Part shown: piece after piece, positions 38,343 through 46,400 of the stretch
Numbering within the stretch: the stretch's first letter is position 1
Layout of the letters: each line of letters begins with the position of its first letter
DNA from: Acholoe squamosa
Taxonomy: Eukaryota; Annelida; Polychaeta; Phyllodocida; Polynoidae
Direction of reading: 5' to 3'
Assembly: GCA_949317995.1 (NCBI GenBank)
Contig: OX439036.1
Coordinates: forward strand, 106,557,669 to 106,621,668
Length of the DNA stretch: 64,000 bases
Program-made: the position numbers and the translations under genes
Notes under the pieces: generated by a model
Databases searched by the model: none
Seen by the model: the letters and a program-made list of their open reading frames with translations, nothing else
Told to the model about the DNA's origin: nothing

Positions 38343-39020
38343 ATGGAAATACCTTGGTGGAAGAAACAGAGTTTGTTGCCTTTCAAACCATGTAGTAGTA
38401 TGTGTATTAGTGGAACTACTGGTTGTGGGAAAACATATTGGGTTCATCGATTCCTACGTCAGTCAAAAGGAATGTATGTAGAAAATCCACCCGAACTCAT
38501 TTTGTACTGCTATGGTACTTGGCAAGACTTATTTGAAAAGATGGAAGATGACATACCCAACATAACATTTCATAAAGGTCTTCCATCTGCAGACCTGTTG
38601 AAAGAAATTTCGTCAAACAAAAAACACAATCTTATAATCATAGATGATTTAGCACACGAGGTGGTTAAAAACCCTGAAATGGAAGTACTGTTTACTCAGG
38701 GGTGTCATCATGACAAATTCTCAGTGATTTACATCAATCAGAACATGTACCAGAAGGGTCAGAATGCTAGAACTATTGCCCTGAATACCTGGTACAACGT
38801 AGTGTTTAAGAACATGAGAGATGCATCCCAAATCAACGTACTAGGACGACAAATGTTTCCAGGCAATCCACACATATTGTGGGAAGCATACGAACATGCC
38901 ACTGGAGAACCTTATGGTTACCTCGTTATAGATAACTCTCCAAACAGTAATCCAAAGTACAGGCTACGGACAAGGATATTTCCAGACGAGGATTCAGTGG
39001 TGTATATTCCCAGAGTATAA
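38343..39020 (+). CDS. FtsK/HerA-like genome-packaging ATPase
   Basis: This protein is expected to use ATP to pump the element's DNA into a preformed capsid, as the A32-type ATPases of adenovirus-like and NCLDV viruses do. Walker A is GTTGCGKT at residues 24-31 and Walker B is LIIIDDL at 97-103. A polar sensor-like segment (YINQN) follows at about 130-134. At 225 aa it has the usual Polinton length. I chose the ATG at 38343 because it has A at -3 and G at +4 and lies just before the conserved IPWWKKQ region. An upstream in-frame ATG at 38292 would add 17 residues. It is the first gene of the plus-strand morphogenesis block, about 80 bp inside the left TIR. Confidence 0.93.
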   Translation: MEIPWWKKQSLLPFKPCSSMCISGTTGCGKTYWVHRFLRQSKGMYVENPPELILYCYGTWQDLFEKMEDDIPNITFHKGLPSADLLKEISSNKKHNLIIIDDLAHEVVKNPEMEVLFTQGCHHDKFSVIYINQNMYQKGQNARTIALNTWYNVVFKNMRDASQINVLGRQMFPGNPHILWEAYEHATGEPYGYLVIDNSPNSNPKYRLRTRIFPDEDSVVYIPRV

Positions 39021-39067
39021 ATATTGTGAAGCATGTGGTTGGAGGTTTATTCCGTACCTGATTTACA

Positions 39068-39394
39068 ATGAGTAAACGTCTCAAGGATAACCTGAGTCTA
39101 ATTTACTTTCTTACAAGTGACCTTCAGCCTATGCAACTGAAATTGGTATTGAATTCTCTCAACAAAGATCAGGTAAACACCATCAGTGAGATAGCTGCTA
39201 ACGTATTATATGGGAATATCCCAATTTCAAATTATCACAAGAGCAAGTTGAAGAGTTCCCAGTTGAAGATCGAAAAGATTGGTGACTCTAAGCAAAGTTG
39301 GTCAAAGCGTAAGACCTTCATAGTAAAGGAACCTGCCTTGGTGAGATCTGTTTTGACAGCTGCGAAAGGTGTGTTGAAAACATTTATAGAATGA
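39068..39394 (+). CDS. Small conserved Polinton protein (108 aa)
   Basis: This short protein resembles a family often found next to Polinton ATPases and capsid genes. The family pattern is a Leu-rich helical N-terminal half, a segment like NVLYGNIPIS (about 46-55), then a Lys/Arg-rich linker and a hydrophobic C-terminal tail (LTAAKGVLKTFIE). Its function is not established; a minor virion component is an inference from its position. It begins 47 bp after the ATPase stop and overlaps the next gene by four bases (ATGA at 39391). No signal peptide or clear membrane segment is visible. Confidence 0.6.
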   Translation: MSKRLKDNLSLIYFLTSDLQPMQLKLVLNSLNKDQVNTISEIAANVLYGNIPISNYHKSKLKSSQLKIEKIGDSKQSWSKRKTFIVKEPALVRSVLTAAKGVLKTFIE

Positions 39395-39945
39395 ATTCGC
39401 AAAAGATGGTTTTAGTACCGTATGAAAAATATGAACGGATGAAAGCGTGTAGGCAACGTGAAAGGAATGAGGAAGCTCATGCTTTAGGTCATGCTATAGA
39501 AGAGGACACGGAGAGTGAAGAAAGAAAAATGGACAAAGAGACAATACTTCAGGCCCTTCCGAAAATGTATGTTAAAAAGGGGAAAGCCATACTAGGATTT
39601 ATGGAAAATGGTGATGTATTATCATGGAACGACAGAGGAGAGATTGTGTACAAAGGCAAGATTATTCCCAACAGTCAAATAGCTGATCTTTTAAAGGATG
39701 CCATGCATGAATATAAAGGATTTGATCCCGTCGGCAAAGAGGAATTCTATCAAGGTCTTGCAGAGTCAAATGCCCCTCTTTTGTTATTGGAAAATCGTGA
39801 AAAACGAAGGTTGGTTGAAAAGGAAAAGAAACCTGTCGATAAAAAGGAAATGAAATCTGTGAAGGTAGGCAAGGGGAAAGACAGTAGGCAACCATCGGTC
39901 AAGCGAAAGGGGGGAAAGACACCCAAGACATGGATACAGATATAA
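39391..39945 (+). CDS. Conserved Polinton protein of unknown function (184 aa)
   Basis: The N-terminus KMVLVPYEKYERMK and the central segments ILQALPKMY, ISWND-like (VLSWNDRGEIVYKGKIIPNS) and GFDPVGKEEFYQGLAE match, from memory of the family, a protein widespread in animal Polintons. Residues 1-135 look folded, and residues 136-184 are a Lys/Arg-rich basic tail that could bind nucleic acid. No catalytic motif is recognised. Its start overlaps the previous stop (ATGA) and its end overlaps the integrase start by 16 bp, placing it firmly in the morphogenesis block. Confidence 0.65.
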   Translation: MNSQKMVLVPYEKYERMKACRQRERNEEAHALGHAIEEDTESEERKMDKETILQALPKMYVKKGKAILGFMENGDVLSWNDRGEIVYKGKIIPNSQIADLLKDAMHEYKGFDPVGKEEFYQGLAESNAPLLLLENREKRRLVEKEKKPVDKKEMKSVKVGKGKDSRQPSVKRKGGKTPKTWIQI

Positions 39946-41060
39946 ATACCACAACATATTTCAATCCATGCCACTTGCCGATGGAACGTGTGATTGAGAG
40001 GAGATATAATACCCCGTTTGTCCCTGGTAGTTTCCAGGGTCCTGACAAGGTTTACTCGAGTGCAAAGGCAGAAGGAATACAGACTACACGTCATCAAGTA
40101 GAGAAACAACTACAGAAAGAATCGACATACACACTAAACAGGGCCGCAGTTCACAAGTTTCCTAGGAATCGGGTTATCGTAGAAGGACTTGATTCACAAT
40201 GGGGAGCAGATCTAGCAGATTTCGTGCTCTTGAGCAAGAAGAACGACGGATTCAAGTATGTACTACTGATGATAGATATCTTCAGTCGATTCGTTTGGGC
40301 TCGTCCACTGAAAACAAAACTAGCAAAGGAGGTAATCATGGCCATGGACGACATATTTGCGGAGGGGCGCCAACCCAAACTTCTCAGGACAGATGCGGGT
40401 CGGGAGTTCGACAATCGTGAAACCAAGGTTTATTTTGCTGAAAAGGGGATCCACCATTTTGTCAGTCATAATGAAACCCAGGCCAATTATGCAGAACGCG
40501 CCATAAAAACTTTGAAATCCAAGCTGTATCGTTACATGGTGGCTAAAAACGAGTTGAGATATATCGATGTTTTGGATGACATGGTCAAGAGTTATAACAA
40601 CACCATACACAGCAGTCTTGGCATACCACCTGCTCAAGTGAATAAAAACAACGAGTCAGAGGTGAGGTATGAACAGTTCCTCAGACGTCCTAAGAAAGAG
40701 TACAAAAAGCAAAAGTTTAAATTTGATGTGGGGGACAAGGTGAGGATGGTGTTAACCCGAGAAAAGTTTGATAGGGAGTATGGTCAGAAATGGTCTGGAG
40801 AGGTATTTGTTGTTGCAAGTCGGCGGCGGCGTGAGGACATTCCTATATACACGCTGAAGGACTGGGTAGGAGAACCAGTCAAGGGGACCTTCTACAACCA
40901 ACAACTACAAAAAGTGGATGTCACCGACAAAGACATTTTTAAGATAGAGACAGTTTTAAAGAAGCGGAAAAGAAACGGTAGAAGTCAGCTGTACGTACAG
41001 TGGAAGTACTGGCCCAAGAAGTTTAACAGCTGGATATACGAGGACGAATTGACACCATGA
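39930..41060 (+). CDS. Retrovirus-type integrase with C-terminal chromodomain
   Basis: The enzyme inserts the element into host DNA and should create the 6-bp duplication seen at its ends. The DDE core spans about residues 85-240. Its likely catalytic residues are D94 (WGADLADF), D155 (RTDAGREF) and E189 (NYAERAIK), with 33 residues between the last two. I see no obvious HHCC zinc finger at the N-terminus. After a basic linker, a small beta-rich domain (about 262-330) precedes a chromodomain-like end (about 335-376, YVQWKYWPKKFNSWIYEDEL). Chromodomains can steer integration to marked chromatin. At 376 aa it is full length, with all catalytic residues present. It overlaps its neighbours on both sides. 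Confidence 0.95.
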   Translation: MDTDINTTTYFNPCHLPMERVIERRYNTPFVPGSFQGPDKVYSSAKAEGIQTTRHQVEKQLQKESTYTLNRAAVHKFPRNRVIVEGLDSQWGADLADFVLLSKKNDGFKYVLLMIDIFSRFVWARPLKTKLAKEVIMAMDDIFAEGRQPKLLRTDAGREFDNRETKVYFAEKGIHHFVSHNETQANYAERAIKTLKSKLYRYMVAKNELRYIDVLDDMVKSYNNTIHSSLGIPPAQVNKNNESEVRYEQFLRRPKKEYKKQKFKFDVGDKVRMVLTREKFDREYGQKWSGEVFVVASRRRREDIPIYTLKDWVGEPVKGTFYNQQLQKVDVTDKDIFKIETVLKKRKRNGRSQLYVQWKYWPKKFNSWIYEDELTP

Positions 41061-41461
41061 ATCAATTTTACATGTTTGTGTCTAGCCAAGACTCTTTGAA
41101 ATATTTCCCAGACAACAGTTCAACAGACTTTACCATTCGTCTCCCACAAACCATAAGGTTAGATGGCTCTTGGAGGTGTGCATTGAGAGATCTCAAATGT
41201 GTCACTACAAAAGATGAAGACATATATATACTGTCAGATCTAGTGGAAGAGTCTTACATTAGGGATGGGAAATTACCCGTCTTACAATATGTCTCAGGGC
41301 AGTTGGGAACATTGGTACAGACCTTTGATGGTACCCTTAGCCCCCTAGTGTCCCGTAGCACGTTGGACACTGTCAGGATATATATAAGGAACGCACAGAT
41401 GAATGTAGCATCATTAGCCAAGGACAGGACAACCTGTACACTACACTTTGAAAAGTCATGA
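41057..41461 (+). CDS. Minor capsid (penton-like) protein candidate
   Basis: This 134-aa protein starts FYMFVSSQDSLKYFPDNSST, then FTIRLPQTIRLDGSWRCAL. That pattern resembles the N-terminal part of Polinton minor capsid proteins, which fold as a single jelly roll and occupy the five-fold vertices. It is shorter than many penton proteins and lacks an obvious second domain, so it could be a reduced penton or a related small virion protein. It lies between integrase and core protein with ATGA overlaps at both ends (41057-41060 and 41458-41461), which suggests coupled expression with them. Confidence 0.6.
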   Translation: MNQFYMFVSSQDSLKYFPDNSSTDFTIRLPQTIRLDGSWRCALRDLKCVTTKDEDIYILSDLVEESYIRDGKLPVLQYVSGQLGTLVQTFDGTLSPLVSRSTLDTVRIYIRNAQMNVASLAKDRTTCTLHFEKS

Positions 41462-41772
41462 GTGAGGCCGAATGGACCAGACATTTTCAGAGGATGCAAG
41501 ATGGAAAGATACACCCACAACCAAATGGAATGTGGAGGTTAGACCAATCACAGCAAACCCCTAGGAAAATTGCTACACCAACACGTAGGTCAGTGAAGAG
41601 GACCAGTACAAAGTCAAAAGGACCACCAAAGAAAAGGCGGAAGTTGGTCGGTAAAAAGAAAAAACCTATAAAAGCGGCAGCAGTGAAAAGACGTCAACAG
41701 TCGAGGTCTAAGCTGCAGAAGAAAAAGACCCAGAAGCCCGTACCAAAGACAAAGAGGAAGACCATATTTTAG
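41458..41772 (+). CDS. Very basic core-like protein (104 aa)
   Basis: After a short N-terminal part (WTRHFQRMQDGKIHPQPNG, about residues 6-24), the protein is almost entirely Lys, Arg, Ser, Thr and Pro, with runs such as PPKKRRK (56-62) and KKKKP. Such composition suits a DNA-condensing core protein packaged with the genome, as adenovirus core proteins are, and it contains nuclear-localisation-like clusters. This role is inferred from composition and position only. It overlaps the penton-like gene by ATGA and ends three bases before the major capsid start. Confidence 0.6.
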   Translation: MSEAEWTRHFQRMQDGKIHPQPNGMWRLDQSQQTPRKIATPTRRSVKRTSTKSKGPPKKRRKLVGKKKKPIKAAAVKRRQQSRSKLQKKKTQKPVPKTKRKTIF

Positions 41773-41775
41773 GAG

Positions 41776-43083
41776 ATGGCAGTTCATAATGAACATTTGG
41801 CCCTCTTTTACAAACCAGAGATTGAGGATGCAGAAGAGATTGTTGAGTGGGTTGAATATCGGCCATCAGGACAACTCAACTCTGATGGAGCAGTGGAATT
41901 TAACATCACAGGGAATAGTACCCGTTACATCGATCTCAGAAACACTCGTCTGAAAATAAAAGCTAAGATCCTTCAAGCTGATGGGACTAAGTTACCAGTA
42001 GCGGATTCCGGAGATGGAAAGCCAACACCCGCTGCGGCAAAGGTGGGACCCACGAATTTGTTTCTACACAGTTTATGGAGACAGGTCGATTTGACATTAA
42101 ACCAACAAGTGATTTCACCTGAAGTAGCGACTCGTTATCCTTTGAAGGCTTACATAGAGACATTACTCGGATATGGAGACGATGCCAAAGAATCCCATCT
42201 GGAATCTCAACTCTACTATAAAGACAAGGGCGATTGCTCTAGTGCAGACCCCATTGATGGAATGAATCCAGGACTGTTGAACAGAGCTCTTTTCACAGAG
42301 CAAAGTAAAGTAGTAGATATGGAGGGGCCTGTCTTTCATGACTTGTGTCAGCAAAACCGCTACCTCATACCTGATGTGCAAGTGGGCTTCAAGTTCTGGC
42401 CGAGCACCAATGAGTTTCGATTAATGAGTAACAATCCAAACCCAAAATACAAAGTGGAAATTGTGGAGGCTGTTCTCAAAATGTGCATGGTGACTGTGGC
42501 GAAAAAAGTCATGAAAGGCCATGCGGCAACAGTCAAAAATGCACCTGTCCGATACTACTATGACCGTACCGACATCAAAGCCTTTTCTATGGCTAGGGGG
42601 CAGTATGGAACAACGATCGAGGATATTTATCAAGGAGACGTCCCTGAACGTATCATAGTAGGGCTAGTGGATTCGTCAGGATTTAATGGAAGCTACGCCA
42701 AAAATGCCTTCAACTTTTGCGACTTTGGATGCTCGTTCATTGGATTTTACGTTGATGGGAAGTCCATGCCTACAGAACCCCTCACGCCAAATTATGCAGA
42801 TGCAAACTACATGTCAGCTTACATGACTCTTTTTTCCCACAAGAGAGCTGAGAATGCTGGGAATTACATTAATCGTAGTGAATATCCAAAAGGCAATTGT
42901 CTCTACGTGTTTGATATTTGTCAGAGAAGATGTGGCAAGATTGGTCGTAAATTAAAAAAGGGCCATACTAGACTGGAGATTAAACTTAATACAGCCTTGA
43001 CAGATCCAGTCACAGTTGTTGTTTATGCTCTCTTCCCAGGCATGCTAGACATTACTGAGAATCGTCAACTTATGATCCATTGA
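41776..43083 (+). CDS. Double jelly-roll major capsid protein
   Basis: This 435-aa protein matches the Polinton major capsid family, which forms trimeric pseudo-hexagonal capsomers in adenovirus- and PRD1-like shells. Family hallmarks are VEFNITGNSTRYIDLRNTRL (about 40-59), an IKAKI..ADGT strand, NLFLHSLWRQVDLTLNQ (94-110) and YPLKAYIETLLGYG (121-134). The ends show no truncation and the frame is uninterrupted. It is the last gene of the plus-strand block. A polyadenylation signal AATAAA follows at 43116-43121, 33 bp after the stop. The convergent polymerase gene ends about 390 bp downstream. Confidence 0.93.
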   Translation: MAVHNEHLALFYKPEIEDAEEIVEWVEYRPSGQLNSDGAVEFNITGNSTRYIDLRNTRLKIKAKILQADGTKLPVADSGDGKPTPAAAKVGPTNLFLHSLWRQVDLTLNQQVISPEVATRYPLKAYIETLLGYGDDAKESHLESQLYYKDKGDCSSADPIDGMNPGLLNRALFTEQSKVVDMEGPVFHDLCQQNRYLIPDVQVGFKFWPSTNEFRLMSNNPNPKYKVEIVEAVLKMCMVTVAKKVMKGHAATVKNAPVRYYYDRTDIKAFSMARGQYGTTIEDIYQGDVPERIIVGLVDSSGFNGSYAKNAFNFCDFGCSFIGFYVDGKSMPTEPLTPNYADANYMSAYMTLFSHKRAENAGNYINRSEYPKGNCLYVFDICQRRCGKIGRKLKKGHTRLEIKLNTALTDPVTVVVYALFPGMLDITENRQLMIH

Positions 43084-43115
43084 TTTGTATTTTAAAGTAG
43101 TTGGTGTTGGATTTC

Positions 43116-43121
43116 AATAAA
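43116..43121 (+). terminator. Polyadenylation signal for the capsid-block transcript
   Basis: A canonical AATAAA lies 33 bp after the major capsid stop codon, in an AT-rich context. Confidence 0.6.
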
Positions 43122-43203
43122 GGAAAATGTCATGACATATCAGTTGTTTGTTTTCATTTAAGAACAAAGACAAGAAATGTAATTAAATGTCGCCGATCTC
43201 ACT

Positions 43204-43209
43204 TTATTT
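43204..43209 (-). terminator. Candidate polyadenylation signal for the polymerase transcript
   Basis: TTTATT on the plus strand reads AATAAA on the minus strand, about 260 bp beyond the polymerase stop at 43472. Confidence 0.45.
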
Positions 43210-43471
43210 TCAAATCATATCATGCATGTTCATCAATGATGCACTTATCAATCGTTACAATAAATCAAGTCAGTAATACATAGATAAAAAGAAGAATGAG
43301 ACATATATATTCACATCCCAAGACCATAATCCACAGTCAATGATTTACATTATAGTTGTGAGAAAATATACAAACAGGAAAAAGTCAAAATTCGATACCC
43401 AAATATATGCTTGACCAACCTCAAGTACATGTATTGACACAGATATTCATTTAGAACACCCTTTTATAAAT

Positions 43472-46400
43472 TCAATACCCGAATGGCAATGTGTCTAAAT
43501 TGGGCATGATACGCCGTTTGGTATAAACCATCCTATACGCTTTGACCTCGTTTCTATTGTACAGCATATGGTTTGGTCTATACCGACAAATTTTGGGGTT
43601 AGTGACATGTATAGTTTCATCTGGGTGTTCAAAAAACTCAGTCACCACCCTTTTCACAGATTCAAAGTTGATGACCTGTGTATTCTTGAAGTTAAGGGTG
43701 AACCCTCGAACTTTGCAAGTTTCAGAACCACTTGCTGTACGGTAAGCATAATTTTTGGGTCCTCCACTTGCAAATTCGATAATAGGGTCCCCCTCCAATT
43801 CATCCGTGAGGTCACCAAGGTAGTCCCCTACTTGAACCTTTGGCTGGTCAGGCCTGGTTGTGTAGATGACACTATCTGTGTCGTAGTACAAAACCCGACC
43901 TTGAAGGTCATCGAGCAAATCATATAGTTTCAGTCTCGCCCAACACGTGGTGAACGATGCCAGGAATACATTCGTTTTGTTGTCCATAGGGACAAATCCT
44001 GACTTATAGCACCACTGGAGGTGTATGGCATTATCCGTCAGGATGTGGAAGTCTAACATTTCTTTCCGGACATCAGACACCAAGTTGTAAAACTTGTGAG
44101 CCTCTGCATCATTGATGAGGGTGGACTGGACAAAGTTTTGCCGCTGGCCAAACTTACCCCAAAAACTGTTGAGGCAGAGCTTGGCTAACGATCTTAGACC
44201 AGGATTTTTGCAGATTCTATCATATCTAAGAGTTATACCCTCCCTTTCTTTATACAGTTTAATGTACTTCATACGGTCTGCCTCAGAGACGCACCAAGCT
44301 GGCCAACCACTGGCCTCCTGCTTCAGCTGCAGAAATTTATTAATGTACTCTGCAAATAGACCACCGGTCCCGGATTCTTTATCGTACATGGTGGTGTTGT
44401 CCCAGTGATATACCTCATAGATTTCCAGGATACGGTAGCCTTTTTCCACAGCTTTGTGGATCTCAGGGGTGCACCATGTGCCAACAATGGCCCTGTCTTC
44501 TTCAGTGCATTGACAATCGTCCTGGCTTTCGCGGATGGCACAAGTCCGGCAAAGAGGGAACTTGAGCTTGGCGTTTTCACCAGAGCGATATGGCAATATT
44601 GGATGGCTAACCCCCTAGGGGGAGCCACTTTAATCATGGCAATACCAAAGTACTCCTTCATATCACCAAAGTCTTTGGTAATGACTCTGGGATGACCAAC
44701 GGGGTACCTGGCATATTTGTTGATGTAAGGGTACAACGATGTAAAATCAACGTACCCTATTTCTTCCCCCTCTTCAACAGCAGCCTTGTAGTACAGCTTG
44801 CTTGAGTTGGTCCTTCCACCGTAAAACGAAGCCCTCGCGTCGAGTCGGGGCTGTATGTTTAATGCTTCGGTGAAGTCGCGGATACCTTGATGGTTGGTCT
44901 TTACCAAGGCATTGAATTCACACTCCCATGTGGAAATGTACTTGTACCCCAGCCCCTCTATGATACGCTGGCGTTCCCTAGTTATAGCATGCAACTCTGC
45001 CATTGATTGGTGTGTGTAAGGGTGCTTCACCTTTTCCGTGGCAATAGTGAAACACTTGGGGCAGCCGTGAAAGATGCACCCCAAAAATTCATAGACAATC
45101 CTCTCATTGTCAACCTCTGCATAGCCATCTGCTGAGAACCTAGTGCCAGGCACCTTGTGCTCACCATACTCACCATTAAGAGCATGTGTAATGGGATGTC
45201 CGTTGATGTGACTTAACCACTCGAGCCATCGAATGGATGCCTGACTGTATTGATTTGCAGAGGCATATCCAGTGGGTGGAACCTGGGCAATGGCTGAAGA
45301 TTCAAAAGCTACCCGCTCCACTGAGACGTTTTGTTCTTTGAGAGCCTCCTCATTCAACCATTGGCCATTCCACTCATATTCGAACCTTTCCCCCTTTGAA
45401 CAAGCTTTGACAGGGGTGACCTGATCATTGTGCTTCAGGTATGCAGTATGGTCTTCCTTCAGGAATTGGTTTTTGAATATGCTCATACACATACCGGCTA
45501 TGGTTATGTTCTTGAAGGGATCTATTCCCGTCTTCTTCTTTTTCTTAGACGGAGGGTTACGGGCTGGTGGATCATCTACATCTAAATCCTCCCCATCTGT
45601 CTCCTCCTCTGCTTCTCCATTGAGTAGCTGCTCAATACCCTCCTCGGGTTCTTCCTTTTCCTCGGTCAGAGGGGTAGAGGACGTGGTTTCTGTAACTAAC
45701 AAATCACGAAACTTCATACATGACTCCCTGAGAATTGTCACGTCTGAAACGCAATATTCATGCATTTCTCTCCGGAAGTCAAAAAGATCGTTTTTATGCT
45801 CTTGGTGCCACTGAAGAAACTGAGCTCTTTCAGTGGCACCCATGAAGTCGGCCCCATAGAATATGGGGTCGGGGAGAGGTCCAACATAATTTTGGTTCTC
45901 CCGCAGGTTGAAGTGAAAGGGAAAATACCCCTTTTTCAATTCGGTTAACCCGAAAGCCTTTGGGAGAGCAGCCAATCTCATTGGAAGGAAATTTAACGAG
46001 TCGAGAACCTTAATGTTAAGTCCTCGTTGCACGTTAAACGACATAATCTTGGAACCTGAATATGTAATGTTTGTGGGTATGTTCCCATTAGTTAGCAAGT
46101 AGTCCAACAGGAAATATCCATCAAAAGATTTCATATTGTGTGCGAACATTGTCGCCCCGTTGTGCTTCTCATTAAATGCCCACCGGCAAAAGTTGGTTTG
46201 TGTTTCGTCACCCTCAAACACTGTCTGTCTCATCCCACATGTGTGACACGGTTCTTTGACATATCTTTTGTTCTTTTTGGTTTTGCACTTGTCACATCTT
46301 GTACCACAACCACTACATGGCTCGTCAATGTTTTTATTCTGACATAGATGGCACACAGTCTCGGCGACCACATAGTTTGGGAAATGCCTAGGACGACCGC

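Larger units (their letters stand above)
43084..43471. other. Convergent intergenic spacer between capsid and polymerase genes
   Basis: It contains the plus-strand AATAAA at 43116-43121 and a minus-strand AATAAA (TTTATT at 43204-43209) that could serve the polymerase transcript. The small open frame at 43101-43283 has no protein-like features. Confidence 0.6.

Noticed and set aside
38033..38386. 117-codon minus-strand frame over the left TIR, and its twin at 57402-57638
   Set aside because: Both are translations of the inverted repeat itself, crossing the element boundary or running into host DNA.
43101..43283. 60-codon frame between capsid and polymerase genes
   Set aside because: It overlaps the polyadenylation signal, is short and has no conserved features.
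44597..44622. Canonical -1 programmed frameshift heptamer
   Set aside because: I looked for an X XXY YYZ slippery site in the polymerase frame near the break and did not find one. A mutation or sequence error remains more likely, though unusual recoding is not excluded.
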